The notes under the pieces were generated by a model, which saw nothing but the letters and a program-made list of their open reading frames with translations, was not told the origin of the DNA and did not search any database. From Gerris lacustris (Eukaryota; Arthropoda; Insecta; Hemiptera; Gerridae), in contig OX578282.1 in assembly GCA_951217055.1 (NCBI GenBank), forward strand, positions 10,975,877 through 11,039,876: 64,000 bases of DNA, read 5' to 3'. The translations under genes were made by a program, and so were the position numbers. This document shows, piece after piece, positions 21,285-32,624 of this stretch. Each line of letters starts with the position of its first letter. The first letter of the stretch is position 1.

Positions 21285-22125
21285 CACTTCTTTAGGCAGT
21301 TGTTTCCTTTATAATAAAACAGAAAGGAGTAACAATCTAAAGAAGGCGTACGGAATGTTCTTCTTTAGACTGTTACTCCCCTTACAAAAACAAAGTATGA
21401 TATTTCTTTGTCCTAAAGTACATTGGACTAAATATCCTTTTGTTTAAAAAGTTATTTAGACAAAGAAATGTAGGTCTTTATTAATTAGGAGCCCTCTCTA
21501 AAAGTTAGAGATGGTTAGAGGAGGATAGAGGTGGTCAGAAATGGTTAAAGATGGTTAGAGGTGGTTAAAGGTGGTTGTAGGTGGTTAGAGATGGTTAGAG
21601 GTGGCTAGAGGTGGTTAGTGATGGTTAGAGTCGGTTAGAGGTGGTTGGAGATGGTTAGATATGGTTAGAGGTGATTAGAGGTGATTAGAGGTGGTTAGAG
21701 ATAGTTAGAGATGGTTAGAGGTGCTTAGAGGTGGTTGGAGGTGGTTAGAGGGGATTAGAGGTGGTTAGAGATAGTTAGAGATGGTTAGAGGGGCTTAGAG
21801 GTGGTTGGAGGTGGTTATAGAAACATATAACCACCTCTAACCATCTCTAACCACCTCCAACCTCCTCTGACCTCCTGCAACCACCTCTAACCACCTCAAA
21901 CCCCTCTGTAACCTCCTCTAATCACCACTAACCTCCTCTAACCCCCTCTGACCTCCTCTAACAACCTCTAACCACTTCTAACCACCTCTAACCACCTCTA
22001 AACCCCTCTAAGCACCTCTAACCCTAGTTTAAACACCTCTAACCACATCTAACTTTTAGGGAGGGCTCCCAATACAAATACCTAAAAGTAAAAATTAGTA
22101 ACAAACTAAAGAAGTACTCCTAAAT
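21285..22125. mobile_element. MITE family M, copy M3, interrupted by a palindromic minisatellite
   Basis: The left part (ACCACTTCTTTAGGCAGTTG to GACAAAGAAATGTAG, 21285-21470) and the right part (AACAAACTAAAGAAGTAC, 22100-22120) are normal M sequence. A 582-bp palindromic minisatellite (21488-22069) sits between them. Confidence 0.7.
21488..22069. repeat. Palindromic minisatellite, GGTTAGAGGT units in opposite orientations
   Basis: Starts GGAGCCCTCTCTAAAAGTTA and ends with the inverse TAACTTTTAGGGAGGGCTCC. The left half is about 33 tandem copies of the 10-bp unit GGTTAGAGGT and variants; the right half (from about 21825) is the complement, CTAACCACCT. The junction is ATAACCACCTCT near 21828. 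This is not the insect telomere repeat TTAGG, although the letters are similar. Confidence 0.9.
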
Positions 22126-22952
22126 AGACATGATAATTATATATAAATAATTTGATTTATAATTAGCTCAATAACTTAGTAGGAATTCTTATATTCACGA
22201 AAATTACAAATAAATATTTTCCTTGAATAATAAGTGATAAGATAAGAGAAGGCCAGATTGTAACATCGCACCATTATTACTAGAAGTTCTCGTATTATTG
22301 TTTTCATTACGTAATATCTAACAAAAGTAGAAGCAGGAACTATTAAATAAAAAACTTTCCTCTCTTTTGCCGTCACCTTTTGTTACTCGTAGCGTAGTTC
22401 CGCTATTTAGAGAAGCCGTAGGTCCTTCTATGTTTTCCTTTCATTTCATAGTCATTGTTTTACACAGCCTATTCCTCGGTTAATTTCAGGTCATCATGAC
22501 TTGATATTTTGAATAAACAAACGAGAGGCTGAATCCATAATCATTATAAGGAGGGTATCAAATTACCTAATTTTTGTAAAAGGTCAGATGCAATTATAGA
22601 TACCCTTGAGATATTTCCCAGGAAGAATTACCAGTAGAAAATCTTGCCTCCTTTTAACGTATAACATTATTCTATTCTTATATTCTCGGTTATGTTTCAT
22701 AAAACAAGATAATGAAAATTAGAAAGGTGCTAAAATGCGAAGTTGATATCAAATGTAAGAAAAGGCCTTTCAACAAATAAAAACTCTCAATTCTACCGCC
22801 GACTTTCGTTTTTCGACCACATTCAGTGCCGAACAAAATTTTAAATAAAAATTCCCATGAGAATTTCAATGTGAAACCAATAATGTGTTTGATCAAGCAA
22901 CTAAATATATTTGTCAGACAAATATTTAAAGTTTCGAACTTTTAGGTTCAAA
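22126..22952. other. Spacer, nothing recognised
   Basis: Single-copy AT-rich sequence; two minus-strand open frames (22176-22376, 22690-22896) have no domain, conserved context or splice support. Confidence 0.4.
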
Positions 22953-23116
22953 AGTAACAATCCGGCATTTAAAATTATTTTTTCGAACTTATAGATTATG
23001 GGATGGTTCTACTGGGCTCTTCATAGTACTCTTCGTAATACCCCATAGAGCCAAAAGATATCTCTAGATGTACTTAAATAAATTTACACTGACAGTAACG
23101 TGCCTCCAAACTAGAA

Positions 23117-23237
23117 AAACCTGAAAACCTATATTTACGCCCATAGGCCTTTTGCAATGAAAATTGAAAACGTAAATTTACGCCCATAGGCCTTTTGCAA
23201 TGAAAATTGAAAACGTAAATTTACGCCCATAGGGCTT
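23117..23237. repeat. 50-bp tandem repeat
   Basis: About 2.4 copies of a unit with TTACGCCCATAGGCCTTTTG and CAATGAAAATTGAAAACG. Confidence 0.85.
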
Positions 23238-23399
23238 AAAGTTATCTACATTATGGGATGTTTAAGGAACTGGCCAGTATGATATGAATTATCTACATCT
23301 ACAAAATGACAAAAATTCCAGTCATGCACCATGACTTAATGAGGGAAATGTTCAAAGAAATCTGCGTATTATTCGCTTATGATAATATAGGAAAATTTT

Positions 23400-23715
23400 G
23401 GTTTAGAATTTGGATGGGTGAAAAAAAAAAATTGGCACACACGGGTACAAAAGTCAAGATAGTATAAACCTTTCAAGATGCATGTCGTTGGAGAGTTCTT
23501 TAAGAGTACAGTAATTGTTGTTATGTACACGTTTGTCATATTTTCATATAAGAGGGGGGTAAAATGGAAAAAACATGTTTTTATTCTATTTTTGACCCTA
23601 AATGGTCAAAATTTGACTCCTAAATGGATTCCAAAAATTCTGGCCAACGAACTCATCCTTTCTTTTGATATTTTTGACATTTTAAAATTTGTTTGGATTT
23701 TTTAAGTACATCCTA
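23400..23715 (+). repeat. Family G segment, copy 1
   Basis: GGGTACAAAAGTCAAGATAG through AAGAGGGGGGTAAAATGGAA, matching 49195-49340 at high identity (shared GATGCATGTCG, TTGTTGTTATGT, GAGGGGGGTAAAAT words). The open frame at 23478-23705 is this repeat. Confidence 0.65.
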
Positions 23716-23987
23716 GCGTGAGATATCGTCTGGAGTGACACTCATATGTATATATACATACATAAATACATACATAAATACATAAAAAAAAGTGTTAAAA
23801 GGGTTTAATAGCTTAATTTTCTTCGAAAATTCGCTAAAACAAACGTATTTGTCAAAATATTTTTCAGACAAATTCGACGCTTGTTTTTGTCATTCTATGA
23901 TTAATAAAAATGTTATAGAGGCAATTTCTTTAATCATCCCATAATCTAAAAGTTCAAAAAAATAAGTTTAAATGGTGGATTGATACT

Positions 23988-24880
23988 TTAGTGTTAAAAA
24001 TTTAGATATATTTCTTACTATCTATTGATGTTACTTCATATTTGAAATAAAATACTCTTAAATTAATCCAAACAGAATGAAAGATCTGAAATTTAGTTCG
24101 AAGATTCAAAATTGTATCCTTTATTTTTAAAAAAAATATTTCTCTATATTGAACTCTTTGTACACGTAGTACTTAAACAGAATGAATATTAATGAATGAA
24201 ATAATTCATTCATCTTCAAACGATAAAACCAGGTGTTTAGATTTTTAAACCTTGATCTAGTCAAGTCCGGTCACAAACCTCGCTACCTTACAAATCGCAC
24301 ATAATGCTTAAGAAACGAAAAAGCTCTATTGGAATAAGCCTGTAGTGAGAGTATTACCTATTTCCTTTTGGCATTCATTGTGCATCTGATTTCCCTCGAC
24401 TCTGAAAGGTGTCGGTGGTGTTTTAGTGTACATCCTTTATCTCTTGGATTGACCCTCAAAGGATTGTGCTTGTGTTGAATAGCCAGGACATGACCAGTCC
24501 ATTGGAAAGTCTGTCATATCATCACGTGCTGGTAGAGTCTCCTACGATGTGACAAGTGTAAGCTGTTTTGTAGTCCTCACTTTCACCAGGTCCGTCCTTA
24601 TTGTCGTCTACCCCTCCTGTACCGAGGTAATTGTCCTCCACGCGTCTCCTACTATCTATTGCATGTGAAATATGAAAGCGAGCGGAATTTTCCCTCCTCC
24701 CTATTATTTCCAGCTGGTTTTGTATCTTCTATCGTTAATAGTGTCTTTTTTCATAGCTTTTTTTATAACTGAGCATCTTCATTGTCTACTATAAAATTTA
24801 TACTACTAGTAATAAAACAAAATGTTATTTCATTCATAGAAGAATGTTAATATCAAGAAAGATATTATATTTATAAATAA
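23988..24880. other. Single-copy region, GC-richer at 24240-24720
   Basis: About 480 bp of mixed-composition sequence found only once here, in contrast to the AT-rich repeats around it. It holds a few donor/acceptor-like words (TGTTTTGTAG at about 24574 and GAGGTAATT at about 24625) bounding a possible 53-nt exon, too short to trust. No long frame. Confidence 0.25.
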
Positions 24881-25814
24881 TATTTACCTTATGGTACCTC
24901 CGTCAGTCCTATAATTTTAAATTATAATATTAATGCCGTTCCGAATATCTAGTCCCCATTGGCTCACCGATAAAAATTACTTTTCTATTTTTTTCTTCTT
25001 TATTATCCTATTCAACTCAGTATTTTTATTATTACTGGTCTTATATTACTTTGCTTTTTAAGTTTCATCGCACACCTATTACCCCAATTTTGAACCACTT
25101 ATCTTCATTCAATCTTCCCCACATTTTGCACATAGATACAACTAAGGTGAAGAATGCAGAAACCAAAAAAAAAAAATGAAAATAAGACCAGTTTTGAAAA
25201 AATGTTATATTAATTATTTTACTTTTCCTCGCCATCTCCGAAGGTATATAGGAAAAGTATTGTTTTAAATTTAATTATCATACCTATAAATATAATTGCA
25301 ACTAGTGATAACATGTCTCACCTTCAAAGATTAAGAAAATTTGTGATTCTCCTGCCACAAGATTTTTACAATTTATTTTACTATTATTATTTAAGATAAT
25401 AAATATGATTATATATTCTGAGAATAATTATTTATGTACTTAAAATACTTTTAATGTCTACATATTATGTAGACTATCTCTACATAATATCAATCTGTAC
25501 ATATTATGTAGGCTACTCGATAAGCATAAACTTACATAAGCATAAACATTACAGAGTATCAACAATTTTAATTTATTAAGTCCCAACACTTGTTAAAATT
25601 AAGCATAAATAAATAAATTGTGTTTATTTAAATTAAGTTGTATTAAATTTAATTAAATTTTATTTAATAGTTTTAATTTGAATATGAACTATCAACCATC
25701 AACCTAAAAAATATTTTTACTAGCGTTAACAAAAAAATCAATCATTACAATATTAATGACACAATTATTAGTAAAAGAAATTACTTTAGGATTGAATGAA
25801 TTAACTCATAAATA
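24881..25814. other. AT-rich spacer with a terminal-type hairpin
   Basis: Holds the hairpin ACTTTTCC (25221-25228) / GGAAAAGT (25251-25258) followed by ATTGTTTT, and a short direct repeat ACATATTATGTAG (about 25461 and 25498). No gene. Confidence 0.45.
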
Positions 25815-26170
25815 ATTACAAGATAAAAAGAACTTTTTATAAACTACGTTTTTTAATTTTCTGTCATTAAATTATAAATTTGAAACCCGTCAAAATGAAA
25901 ATCATAAATATGGGCCATGTCAAAACAAATAAAATAACTTGAGGATTTTTTCCGAACTAACTTTCCACACAGCAATATTTGCTGAAAACGAATTAAATTC
26001 TGCTGAAATATGGCTAAAAGTATTAAAATACTTCATTATAATCGTGTTCTGAGCTATTCTAAAAGTTTCAAAAGTCTAGCTACTCGGGAAGTTAGTAAAA
26101 AATTGATTGCAAGATTTGTACTGGACAAACAAACAAACAAGAAAGCAAGCTAATAAAAACGTAGTAAAAT
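25815..26170 (+). mobile_element. Family D repeat, deleted copy 3
   Basis: Starts ACAAGATAAAAAGAACTTTT and ends AATAAAAACGTAGTA like 10024-10597, but lacks about 200 bp of the left-central part, including the ATCGATA cluster. Confidence 0.75.
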
Positions 26171-26800
26171 ACCAATTTCAGTGAAAATAACAGAATACAC
26201 TTAACATCTTTCAAAACACACGTCTTCACCGAAAAACTTTATTGTATATTTTCTGATTTTTAGAACAAGCATATTAAGCAGGAAATAATGTTTAAACGGG
26301 TTCAGTTTTATTATTTCCATCCAATTCTCAATTAATACTGTAAATTTATCTATTAGGGGAGTAATACAGACTACAAATAATAAGACATTTCGATACGAGC
26401 ATTCTTAAATGGAAACCTATTGTATCTTTTACGACTTCGTGTGTATCACCTAAATCTACAGCTTTATCCCACACTATTGAAAGCACATTTAATATTTTCC
26501 TCTTATTCTGACTTTATTTTATTATTTCATCGAAAAAAATCCCATCTCTATTGAAAAAAGATTTGAAAACTTCCTTTACTTAATCTTTTATTACTTTTAA
26601 GCTTCTTTTTGCTGTATATTTTTCTATTTAAAAAAAAAACAACTATTGACTGAACTCCTAACTTTTTCTTCCTCTCGTGATTTATTGAAACATTCATATA
26701 AAAATAATTTTACGACCTCATTTTCACGGTCAATAAACACCTCATTCTACAAAAGAAAGAAGAATTTATAGAATTATGTTAGTTCTTTGAAATGAGGATT
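26171..26800. other. AT-rich spacer, nothing recognised
   Basis: No gene or repeat assigned. Confidence 0.4.
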
Positions 26801-27011
26801 AAATGTGAGGCACTAACTTTAGACTGTCACTATACCCTTATAAAAACTCAAGTGTGGTAATTCTCTATCCCAAAATATATTGGACTAAACACAGCATTTT
26901 CCGTGGTAGGCTGTGAAATAGTAACTTTAGAGCCTTAAGAAACATAGCTAAAATCCATTTTTTTATTACGTGGACTTAAAAAAAAATTTTATTACTCCTA
27001 AAATGTATTGC

Positions 27012-27590
27012 AAATTTTTTTATCTACGATTGATACGAAATATAAACATTGTATCTCTGTTTAGATGCGTAGAAAGTGATTCTTTATGTACTTGTATTAA
27101 TTGCGCATGCGCGTCTCATAGTTCTGAAGAATTCCTCCCACCCTAGGGCGGTAAAGAAGAGGAATTCTTCAGTTTTACGCACGATTAGCGAGTTTTGTTT
27201 ACATTTAACAAAACTAATTTGCAATTCTTTTATTAAAGTAACTTTTTATATCGAGTTTTTAATGAAAAACAATGAGTGAATCAAGTGACTTTGACGAAAA
27301 TGTGGAGAATAATACTCCTCCAGAAATAAATAATTCGGAAAAAATACAACTCAAGAATTAATTCCATCTTTATCAAGAGAGAGGTACGAACTTACATACA
27401 GCAAGTTTATTTTTTTCTGTATTTATTATTTAAATCAAACAATCGTAGATAAAGTACGGTACGCAACTCGTGTAAAAAACGGCATTTTGCATTGCTTGTG
27501 TGGTTTTACTACCCTCGCTGTCGCTCGGGTGCAAACTCCACACTCGCATTCAAATGCTACTTTCCGCACTCGACGCGTAATGTACTATTA
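27012..27590 (+). mobile_element. Family C element, copy 4
   Basis: TTATCTACGATTGATACGAA to GACGCGTAATGTACTATTA, in the same order as copy 3: leader with GAATTCCTCCCACCCTAGGG, ATG frame, inverted AATCGTAGATAAAG, GC-richer 3' block. Confidence 0.8.
27272..27361 (+). pseudogene. Family C protein N-terminus, frameshifted
   Basis: ATG at 27272 gives 29 codons (FDENVENNTPPEINNSEK) and a stop at 27359-27361. A frameshift separates it from the following conserved part, which in the adjacent frame reads ELIPSLSRERYELTYSKF, parallel to SLSKEKYELTYKKF in copy 2. The leader upstream is conserved between copies. Confidence 0.45.
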
Positions 27591-27853
27591 CATCCTAGTA
27601 GTAGTTATCAAAAGTGCCGTTTTTAGCGCTGCAATCAAGTAGACATGCTTCTTAGTACGATTAAAATCCACTAAATGTCAATGAGTTTTATCTTTTTTCT
27701 TATAGTGCAACCTCTTTAAGGTTTCTTTTTCTCAAAATCTTAAGTATGTACTAATATTTGTTATAATTAATATTTAATGTTCATTACATTGTCTGCTATC
27801 TCGGAAAAAATGAAAAAATGGTGAGTAACAATCTAAAGAAGTATCAAATGGGA

Positions 27854-28482
27854 TGTGTTAAAATTAAATAAATATATTTATATAAAATTACTGTTCTTTT
27901 CTCCCTATATAATGTAAAAATAAGTGCCACTTTCATATTCTGCGTTTAAATAAATGTTTTTAAAAACCTGTCAGACCTGTAATGCTTAAGATATATGTGT
28001 TATTGGTAGAAACATACGATACTTTTTGTCACAGGGTGTAATATGTAGTAGTTCGCTTACGAATGCGTGTTCCAATAATGTCGTTTTTCTCACCTGTTGC
28101 TGATAAGACAGGGCTGTGTGCCAGGTGTTAACTGATCGACCTAGTTTGGTAGGTTCTATGGAAGGCTTCTAATATAAAGGTTTCGATGTGTGAGAAACCT
28201 TGAAGTGACTCTTCTTTCTTACCCGACTTTCACTTCTTCCCCGTTCTTTTTCTTCTAGCTTATTCATTTTAAAAAATAATTAATAAAAAAAACGTTGATC
28301 CTCAAAGTAATAATTACTTTTATTTAATAATGTTAACGGTAAAAGTTATTAACGCAATATTTAATAAATTATACATGTAATTATTAAAATCCAATTGTAT
28401 ATCTTAAGTTTTCCAATCACTTTTGAGCTAATTTCTAATATTAAGGTCTAAATTTATGCTGTTTGGCAATTTTTACTTCTTT
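27854..28482. other. Single-copy spacer, GC-richer at 28030-28260
   Basis: 28030-28260 has mixed composition, with CACCTGTTGCTGATAAGACA and a pyrimidine-rich tail (TTCTTTCTTACCCGACTTTC). No frame or splice pair is convincing. Confidence 0.3.
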
Positions 28483-28550
28483 CAGACCACTTTACACGAT
28501 GTAATTTTATCTTATGACTTTCCGGGCCACTAAATCATTCACAAAAATAA
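28483..28550. repeat. Fragment of the TIR element seen at 17643
   Basis: CCACTTTACACGATGTAATT and TTATGACTTTCCGGGCCACT match the ends of the element at 17643-18560. Confidence 0.5.
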
Positions 28551-28572
28551 TATTAAAAATCATACGATTTTT

Positions 28573-29155
28573 TACTTTCTCATATACCTAAAGAGAAAGT
28601 ATTGTGATAGAGCGAAAATTCGATTTTGAGATTTTGATAGATTTAAACGTTTTTAATACAAAAAAGTGGTTTTTAAAAAATGTCTCTGTCTGTTGTCTGT
28701 CGTCTGTGCAGTCGCCTGGAGCCTAAACTACTGGGCCGCTTTTGACGAAATTTTGCATACATGTTCACAAAAATCATACTCCAAAGCTAAATCGAGAAAT
28801 GATTTTTAACTCAAAATTTGGGGGTGCTACCCCCCAAAAACTATGAAAAACGTGAAAAAAAATATTTCTCAAAAACGGTTCGGAACGATTTCCACTTAAA
28901 TACGAATCTAACGATATGAGCCGTTTTCCTGGTAAAAATCTAGTTCCTGAGAAAAAAGCTATGAACGTGGACAGAGAGTTAATGGGTTCGATTCCCCGCC
29001 AAGGAGAAGTTATTTTTATGATAAATTTTGATAAAATTATCAGTATTAATTAAATGTTACCTTAGAAAACTCGATAACTAATAAATAGAAAACAATGGGC
29101 TAAGAACTCGTATATAAGAAAGTTTGCCTGAGTTCTCTCGGACCGATTTTTTAAT
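28573..29155 (+). repeat. Family B repeat, copy 2
   Basis: Begins with the hairpin TACTTTCT (28573-28580) / AGAAAGTA (28594-28601) followed by TTGTGATAG, and ends near CTCTCGGACCGATTTTTTAA. GGTTCGATTCCCC at about 28986-28998 is a perfect Pol III box B. Upstream, TAGTTCCTGAG is a weak box A match. This could be a tRNA-derived trait, but no tRNA fold is evident. Confidence 0.8.
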
Positions 29156-29703
29156 TATATAAATACTCAAAGAATTTCCGAATCGAAATAAGTAATATTT
29201 ATTACGAAACACATTAATTATAAATAAATAAGTGCTGGTTCACTCACATTCTCAATACTAATACTACAAGAGAATAGAGGAAATTGTTAGAAATAAAATC
29301 AAATACTGTATATTTTAAAATCGGTGGCAATCAAGGTGCTAAATATTTTTGACAAATTAATAAACCATCAGACAAATTGTTGAAGCATTAATGTAATTCT
29401 TTTCAACAACCAAAATATAAAATACGTTTACATTTTTTGTTCACTGGAAGTAAAAAAATGCATAATTTAGAAGAGAAACTTTATAAAAAAAGCAATTTTA
29501 AGAAATTCTCAAAATTATATCTTCCATAAAGAGCGGTACCTGTAAATGATAAAAATCAGAGCATACCTTTGAAAATACCATTTTTAAAAAAAAAGATATA
29601 TACAACAAGACTCTTCTGCTGGCTTATATTCAAGTGAAAGGCAGCATTTAAAGAAAAGAAAATAATGAATTAATATTATTTGTGTCGCATACCATTATTA
29701 TTT

Positions 29704-29706
<3 letters not shown>
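29156..29706. other. AT-rich spacer, nothing recognised
   Basis: No gene or assigned repeat. Confidence 0.4.

Positions 29707-29785
<79 letters not shown>
29707..29785. repeat. (AT)n microsatellite
   Basis: About 39 uninterrupted AT dinucleotides. The frame with repeated IY residues at 29682-29903 comes from this run. Confidence 0.97.
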
Positions 29786-29788
<3 letters not shown>

Positions 29789-30578
29789 CTTAAAAAGAAA
29801 TTATAAAGAGCTTAAGACGTTAAATTTCATAGCAGGTCACGATCAGATAAAAATAAAGCTAGATATCACACAAGTCCTAGAAAACATTTTATTTAAATTC
29901 TAATTTCATTCGTAGAGAAACGGATGTATACAAAAGATTTTTTTTTTTAAATAGATATGCTCATAAATAATATTTCTTTTATATTACTATAAATTTTCAC
30001 ATCTTTTAACTTGTTGAACGTTTCTTTTTTTTTTAAAGATAAAATCCTAGTTTTGAGATTAACATAGTTTCAACCTCATAGTTCAAATCGTATTTTATCA
30101 TTATAATAATATTTTCATCATATCAATTTATCATTTTTAAATTCGTTTCTTTTTAAAAAGTTATAACCTTTTTTTAAAACAGAATAAAAAAAAGAAGGTT
30201 ACAAAACCCTGACCTGTAAAAAATGCTTTCACCTTTTTAAAAGTTGAAAAAAAAAAAACAACACAGACATTTTAAAACGTACTGAACGCACACACATTTG
30301 AATCATCTTCTGAGGTTCATTCAGGTACCGCTATGTGCCACTCCTCGAACTCTTATGTACCTGCCGACAGTCCCTCTTCCACCTCTGTATTTAAGTACCT
30401 TCTTCAAGTAATAGGAAGGTAAACATTTCAGGCTATGTGTTCTCACTTTTCATTTTGTAGAAGTGATAATTTAAAGTGACATCTTTCGACAAAACGTGAC
30501 AAATGGGCGAGTCCTTTATGGACACAAATCTGACTTTTAAATGCCTTTTTAAAATTGATTATCCTTTTTCCATTTTTT
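29786..30578. other. Spacer, nothing recognised
   Basis: AT-rich, with a slightly GC-richer part at 30290-30420 that has no coding features. Confidence 0.4.
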
Positions 30579-30609
30579 ACTTATCCTAACTACCTATAGT
30601 AGGAAAAGT
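30579..30609. repeat. Terminal-type hairpin
   Basis: ACTTATCCTA/TAGGAAAAGT followed by ATTGTTTTC, like those at 25221 and 46390. Confidence 0.5.
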
Positions 30610-30899
30610 ATTGTTTTCATTTATATTATAAATACTATTACATATGGATTGTAGGATTAGAGAAACACATATTTAAAATTAATTCAAATACTTCTGTAGT
30701 GGAATAATGGAATAAGAGGTGGAGAATTATAGAATTTCAGCGGTTGAGTAGTATGTTAAAAGGTATTGGTAGAATATATTATCTGATTAGCAAATTAAAA
30801 AATTGTTTATAAAAAATATAAATTTTTATAAAGCTATAAAATAAATTCTTTTCAAAAAATTTTAACACTTTGAGTGACCTACTTTTTACAAAGACAAAT

Positions 30900-31375
30900 T
30901 TTTACTTCCATGAAAATGGAAGTATGGTGATACCCTCTAAAATGTGATTCCGAGATCTCTGTGAAGGAGCGGTCTTACGGACCCGGGGGTATCATTAAAA
31001 TCCGTTTCATATACATATATGTCTGTGCGTACGTATGTATGCATGTACGTTCGTTCGGAACTTTAAACCTTTATAACATCGCTTCAAGACATCGTATTGA
31101 GATGCGGTTTACGGCATTTTTTAGAACTTTTGTCGGAAAAACTGATGGCGCAAACCCGAACATCGTAGCTTACGACGTTTCGGAGCTACATTCACTTAAG
31201 CTCGAAATCGGTCTGTTGACGATAAATTTAGTAGGCTTAATTTGATTTCAATTTCCTTTGGGGTATATATGTGTCCTATATGGTAGATTGTACCTATACT
31301 TTTTGAGCACAATCGGACAAGCGGTTTGGGAGATATTTTCATTTTAGTGATTTTTATAAAAAAAAAAAAAAAATC
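30900..31375 (+). repeat. Hairpin-led dispersed repeat (family H)
   Basis: Starts with the hairpin ACTTCCAT (30904-30911) / ATGGAAGT (30916-30923) followed by ATGGTGATA. The body includes 'TATATGTCTGTGCGTACGTA' and ends in a long A run. The 94-codon GTG-started frame at 30961-31245 lies entirely inside; the pattern fits the other hairpin-led repeats rather than a gene. Confidence 0.5.
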
Positions 31376-31469
31376 TTTGGGCAGTTGTGTCCGTTCAGTT
31401 GATCGTATCCAAACATTTCTTGCGTTAAAATACGCAGCTTGTAGACTACTTTTGAATGTTGAAGTTGCT

Positions 31470-31845
31470 TAATTACTACGTTTTTATTAGCTTTATCTTG
31501 TTTGTTTATTTGTTTGTTTGTCAAGTACAAATCTTGCAATCGATTTTTAACTAACTTCCCGCGTAGCTAGACATTTGAAACTTTTAGAATAGCTCAGAAC
31601 ACGATGACAATACATTATTTTAATACTTTTAGCCATCTTTCAGCCGGATTTAATTCGTTGTCAGAAATTTTTCTGTATAGAAAGTTGGTTCGGAAAAAAA
31701 CCGCACAAGAAACAAAGTTATTTTATTTGTTTTGACATTTCCCATGTTTACAATCTTCATTTTGACAGGTTTCAAATTTATATTTATGACAGAAAATTTA
31801 AAAGTATATAAGAAGTTCTTTTTATCTTGTAATTATTTAATAATT
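31470..31845 (-). mobile_element. Family D repeat, deleted copy 4 (inverted)
   Basis: TTACTACGTTTTTATTAGCT to TTCTTTTTATCTTGTAATTA, missing the ATCGATA section as in copy 3. Confidence 0.75.
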
Positions 31846-32620
31846 AATGCCACAACATTTCAAGGAAGTCATGTGTGGGATTTACGCACTCCTGTACTTA
31901 TTATGTTAATGTGTTCTTATTGTTAATCCACTTTTTACCCTTAGATAAACTAAAAATACAATTCCATCTAATTTATCTTAATGTTTGGAAAGTAGTTAAG
32001 AATTTTCCTATTTAGAACATTTCCTTCTTATTATATTATTTAAATATTAAATTAAAAGAAAATTTGTATGTATATCCCTGAGAAGCTCGATAGTTCAAAA
32101 CTTACACCTACTTTAAAACTTTAACCAGCTGATTTATTAATAATATTTTTTTTAACTTACTTAAATGACATATCTGAATCATCGTTTTATTTAGAAATTG
32201 GTGATAGCTATGTTAAGTCAAAATAAAGATTTAAATTTTGCAATTTTTGACTGTTCCTCCATTTCTATTTATTTACTGTCGATTTTAAAAAAGGACATTC
32301 ATTTATATTATTTTTTTCAGAGGCTTTTCATTTTTATTATCCTTTTCTATGTTACATAATATATTATGTAGTATGCACAATTATTTTCTTCTTTTTTCTC
32401 AATATTAATTTTAAACAACAAAGAAATAAAAAAGCTTAAAAATGGAAAGTATGCTAATTCTAATTTTTGCAAAAGTTTTTTTTCCCACACCTTCTACATT
32501 TACTCTGAAATTACTAAAAATACTACAGAGAAAATAGTAACAGAGTATCGTTTATAGTTGCATCTTTGAGACAAAGAGTGTGTGTAATTAATTTACAATG
32601 GCGGTCTTCAAGGATTTTTT
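31846..32620. other. AT-rich spacer, nothing recognised
   Basis: No gene or assigned repeat. Confidence 0.4.
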
Positions 32621-32624
32621 TCTG

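Larger units (their letters stand above)
22953..23987. mobile_element. TIR element of about 1.03 kb
   Basis: The left end AGTAACAATCCGGCATTTAA and the right end (complement of AGTATCAATCCACCATTTAA) are inverted repeats of about 70 bp, both followed inwards by TTAGATTATGGGATG-type sequence. Inside are a 50-bp tandem repeat and a G-family segment. No target duplication is clear and no transposase is encoded. Confidence 0.65.
26897..27810 (+). mobile_element. Family F element, copy 1, split by family C
   Basis: Ends are TTTTCCGTGGTAGGCTGTGA and CTATCTCGGAAAAAA, short inverted repeats of TTTTTTCCGNGGTAG type. Both flanks of the C insertion match consecutive parts of 60640-61028 (reverse). No protein is encoded. 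Confidence 0.7.
26809..27845. mobile_element. MITE family M, copy M4, carrying nested F and C elements
   Basis: The left part, GGCACTAACTTTAGACTGTC to TTGGACTAAAC (26809-26890), and the right part, GTGAGTAACAATCTAAAGAAG to TATC (27821-27845), are the two ends of one M element. They are flanked by AAATGTGA (26801-26808) and AAATGGGA (27846-27853), an 8-bp duplication with one mismatch. A family F element fills the middle and itself contains a family C element. Confidence 0.8.

Noticed and set aside
21488..22069. Interstitial telomere repeat
   Set aside because: The unit is 10 bp GGTTAGAGGT, not TTAGG or TTAGGG; orientation flips in the middle and the block has its own inverted ends.
24574..24630. 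53-nt micro-exon between TGTTTTGTAG and GAGGTAATT
   Set aside because: Splice words are weak and the segment too short to judge without transcripts.
28986..28998. tRNA gene (perfect box B)
   Set aside because: No matching acceptor stem, D-arm or anticodon arm could be drawn; the motif recurs in all family B repeats.
29682..29903. 73-codon frame with an IY repeat
   Set aside because: Translation of the (AT)n microsatellite.
30961..31245. 94-codon frame from GTG
   Set aside because: Falls inside a hairpin-led dispersed repeat; no ATG and no domain.
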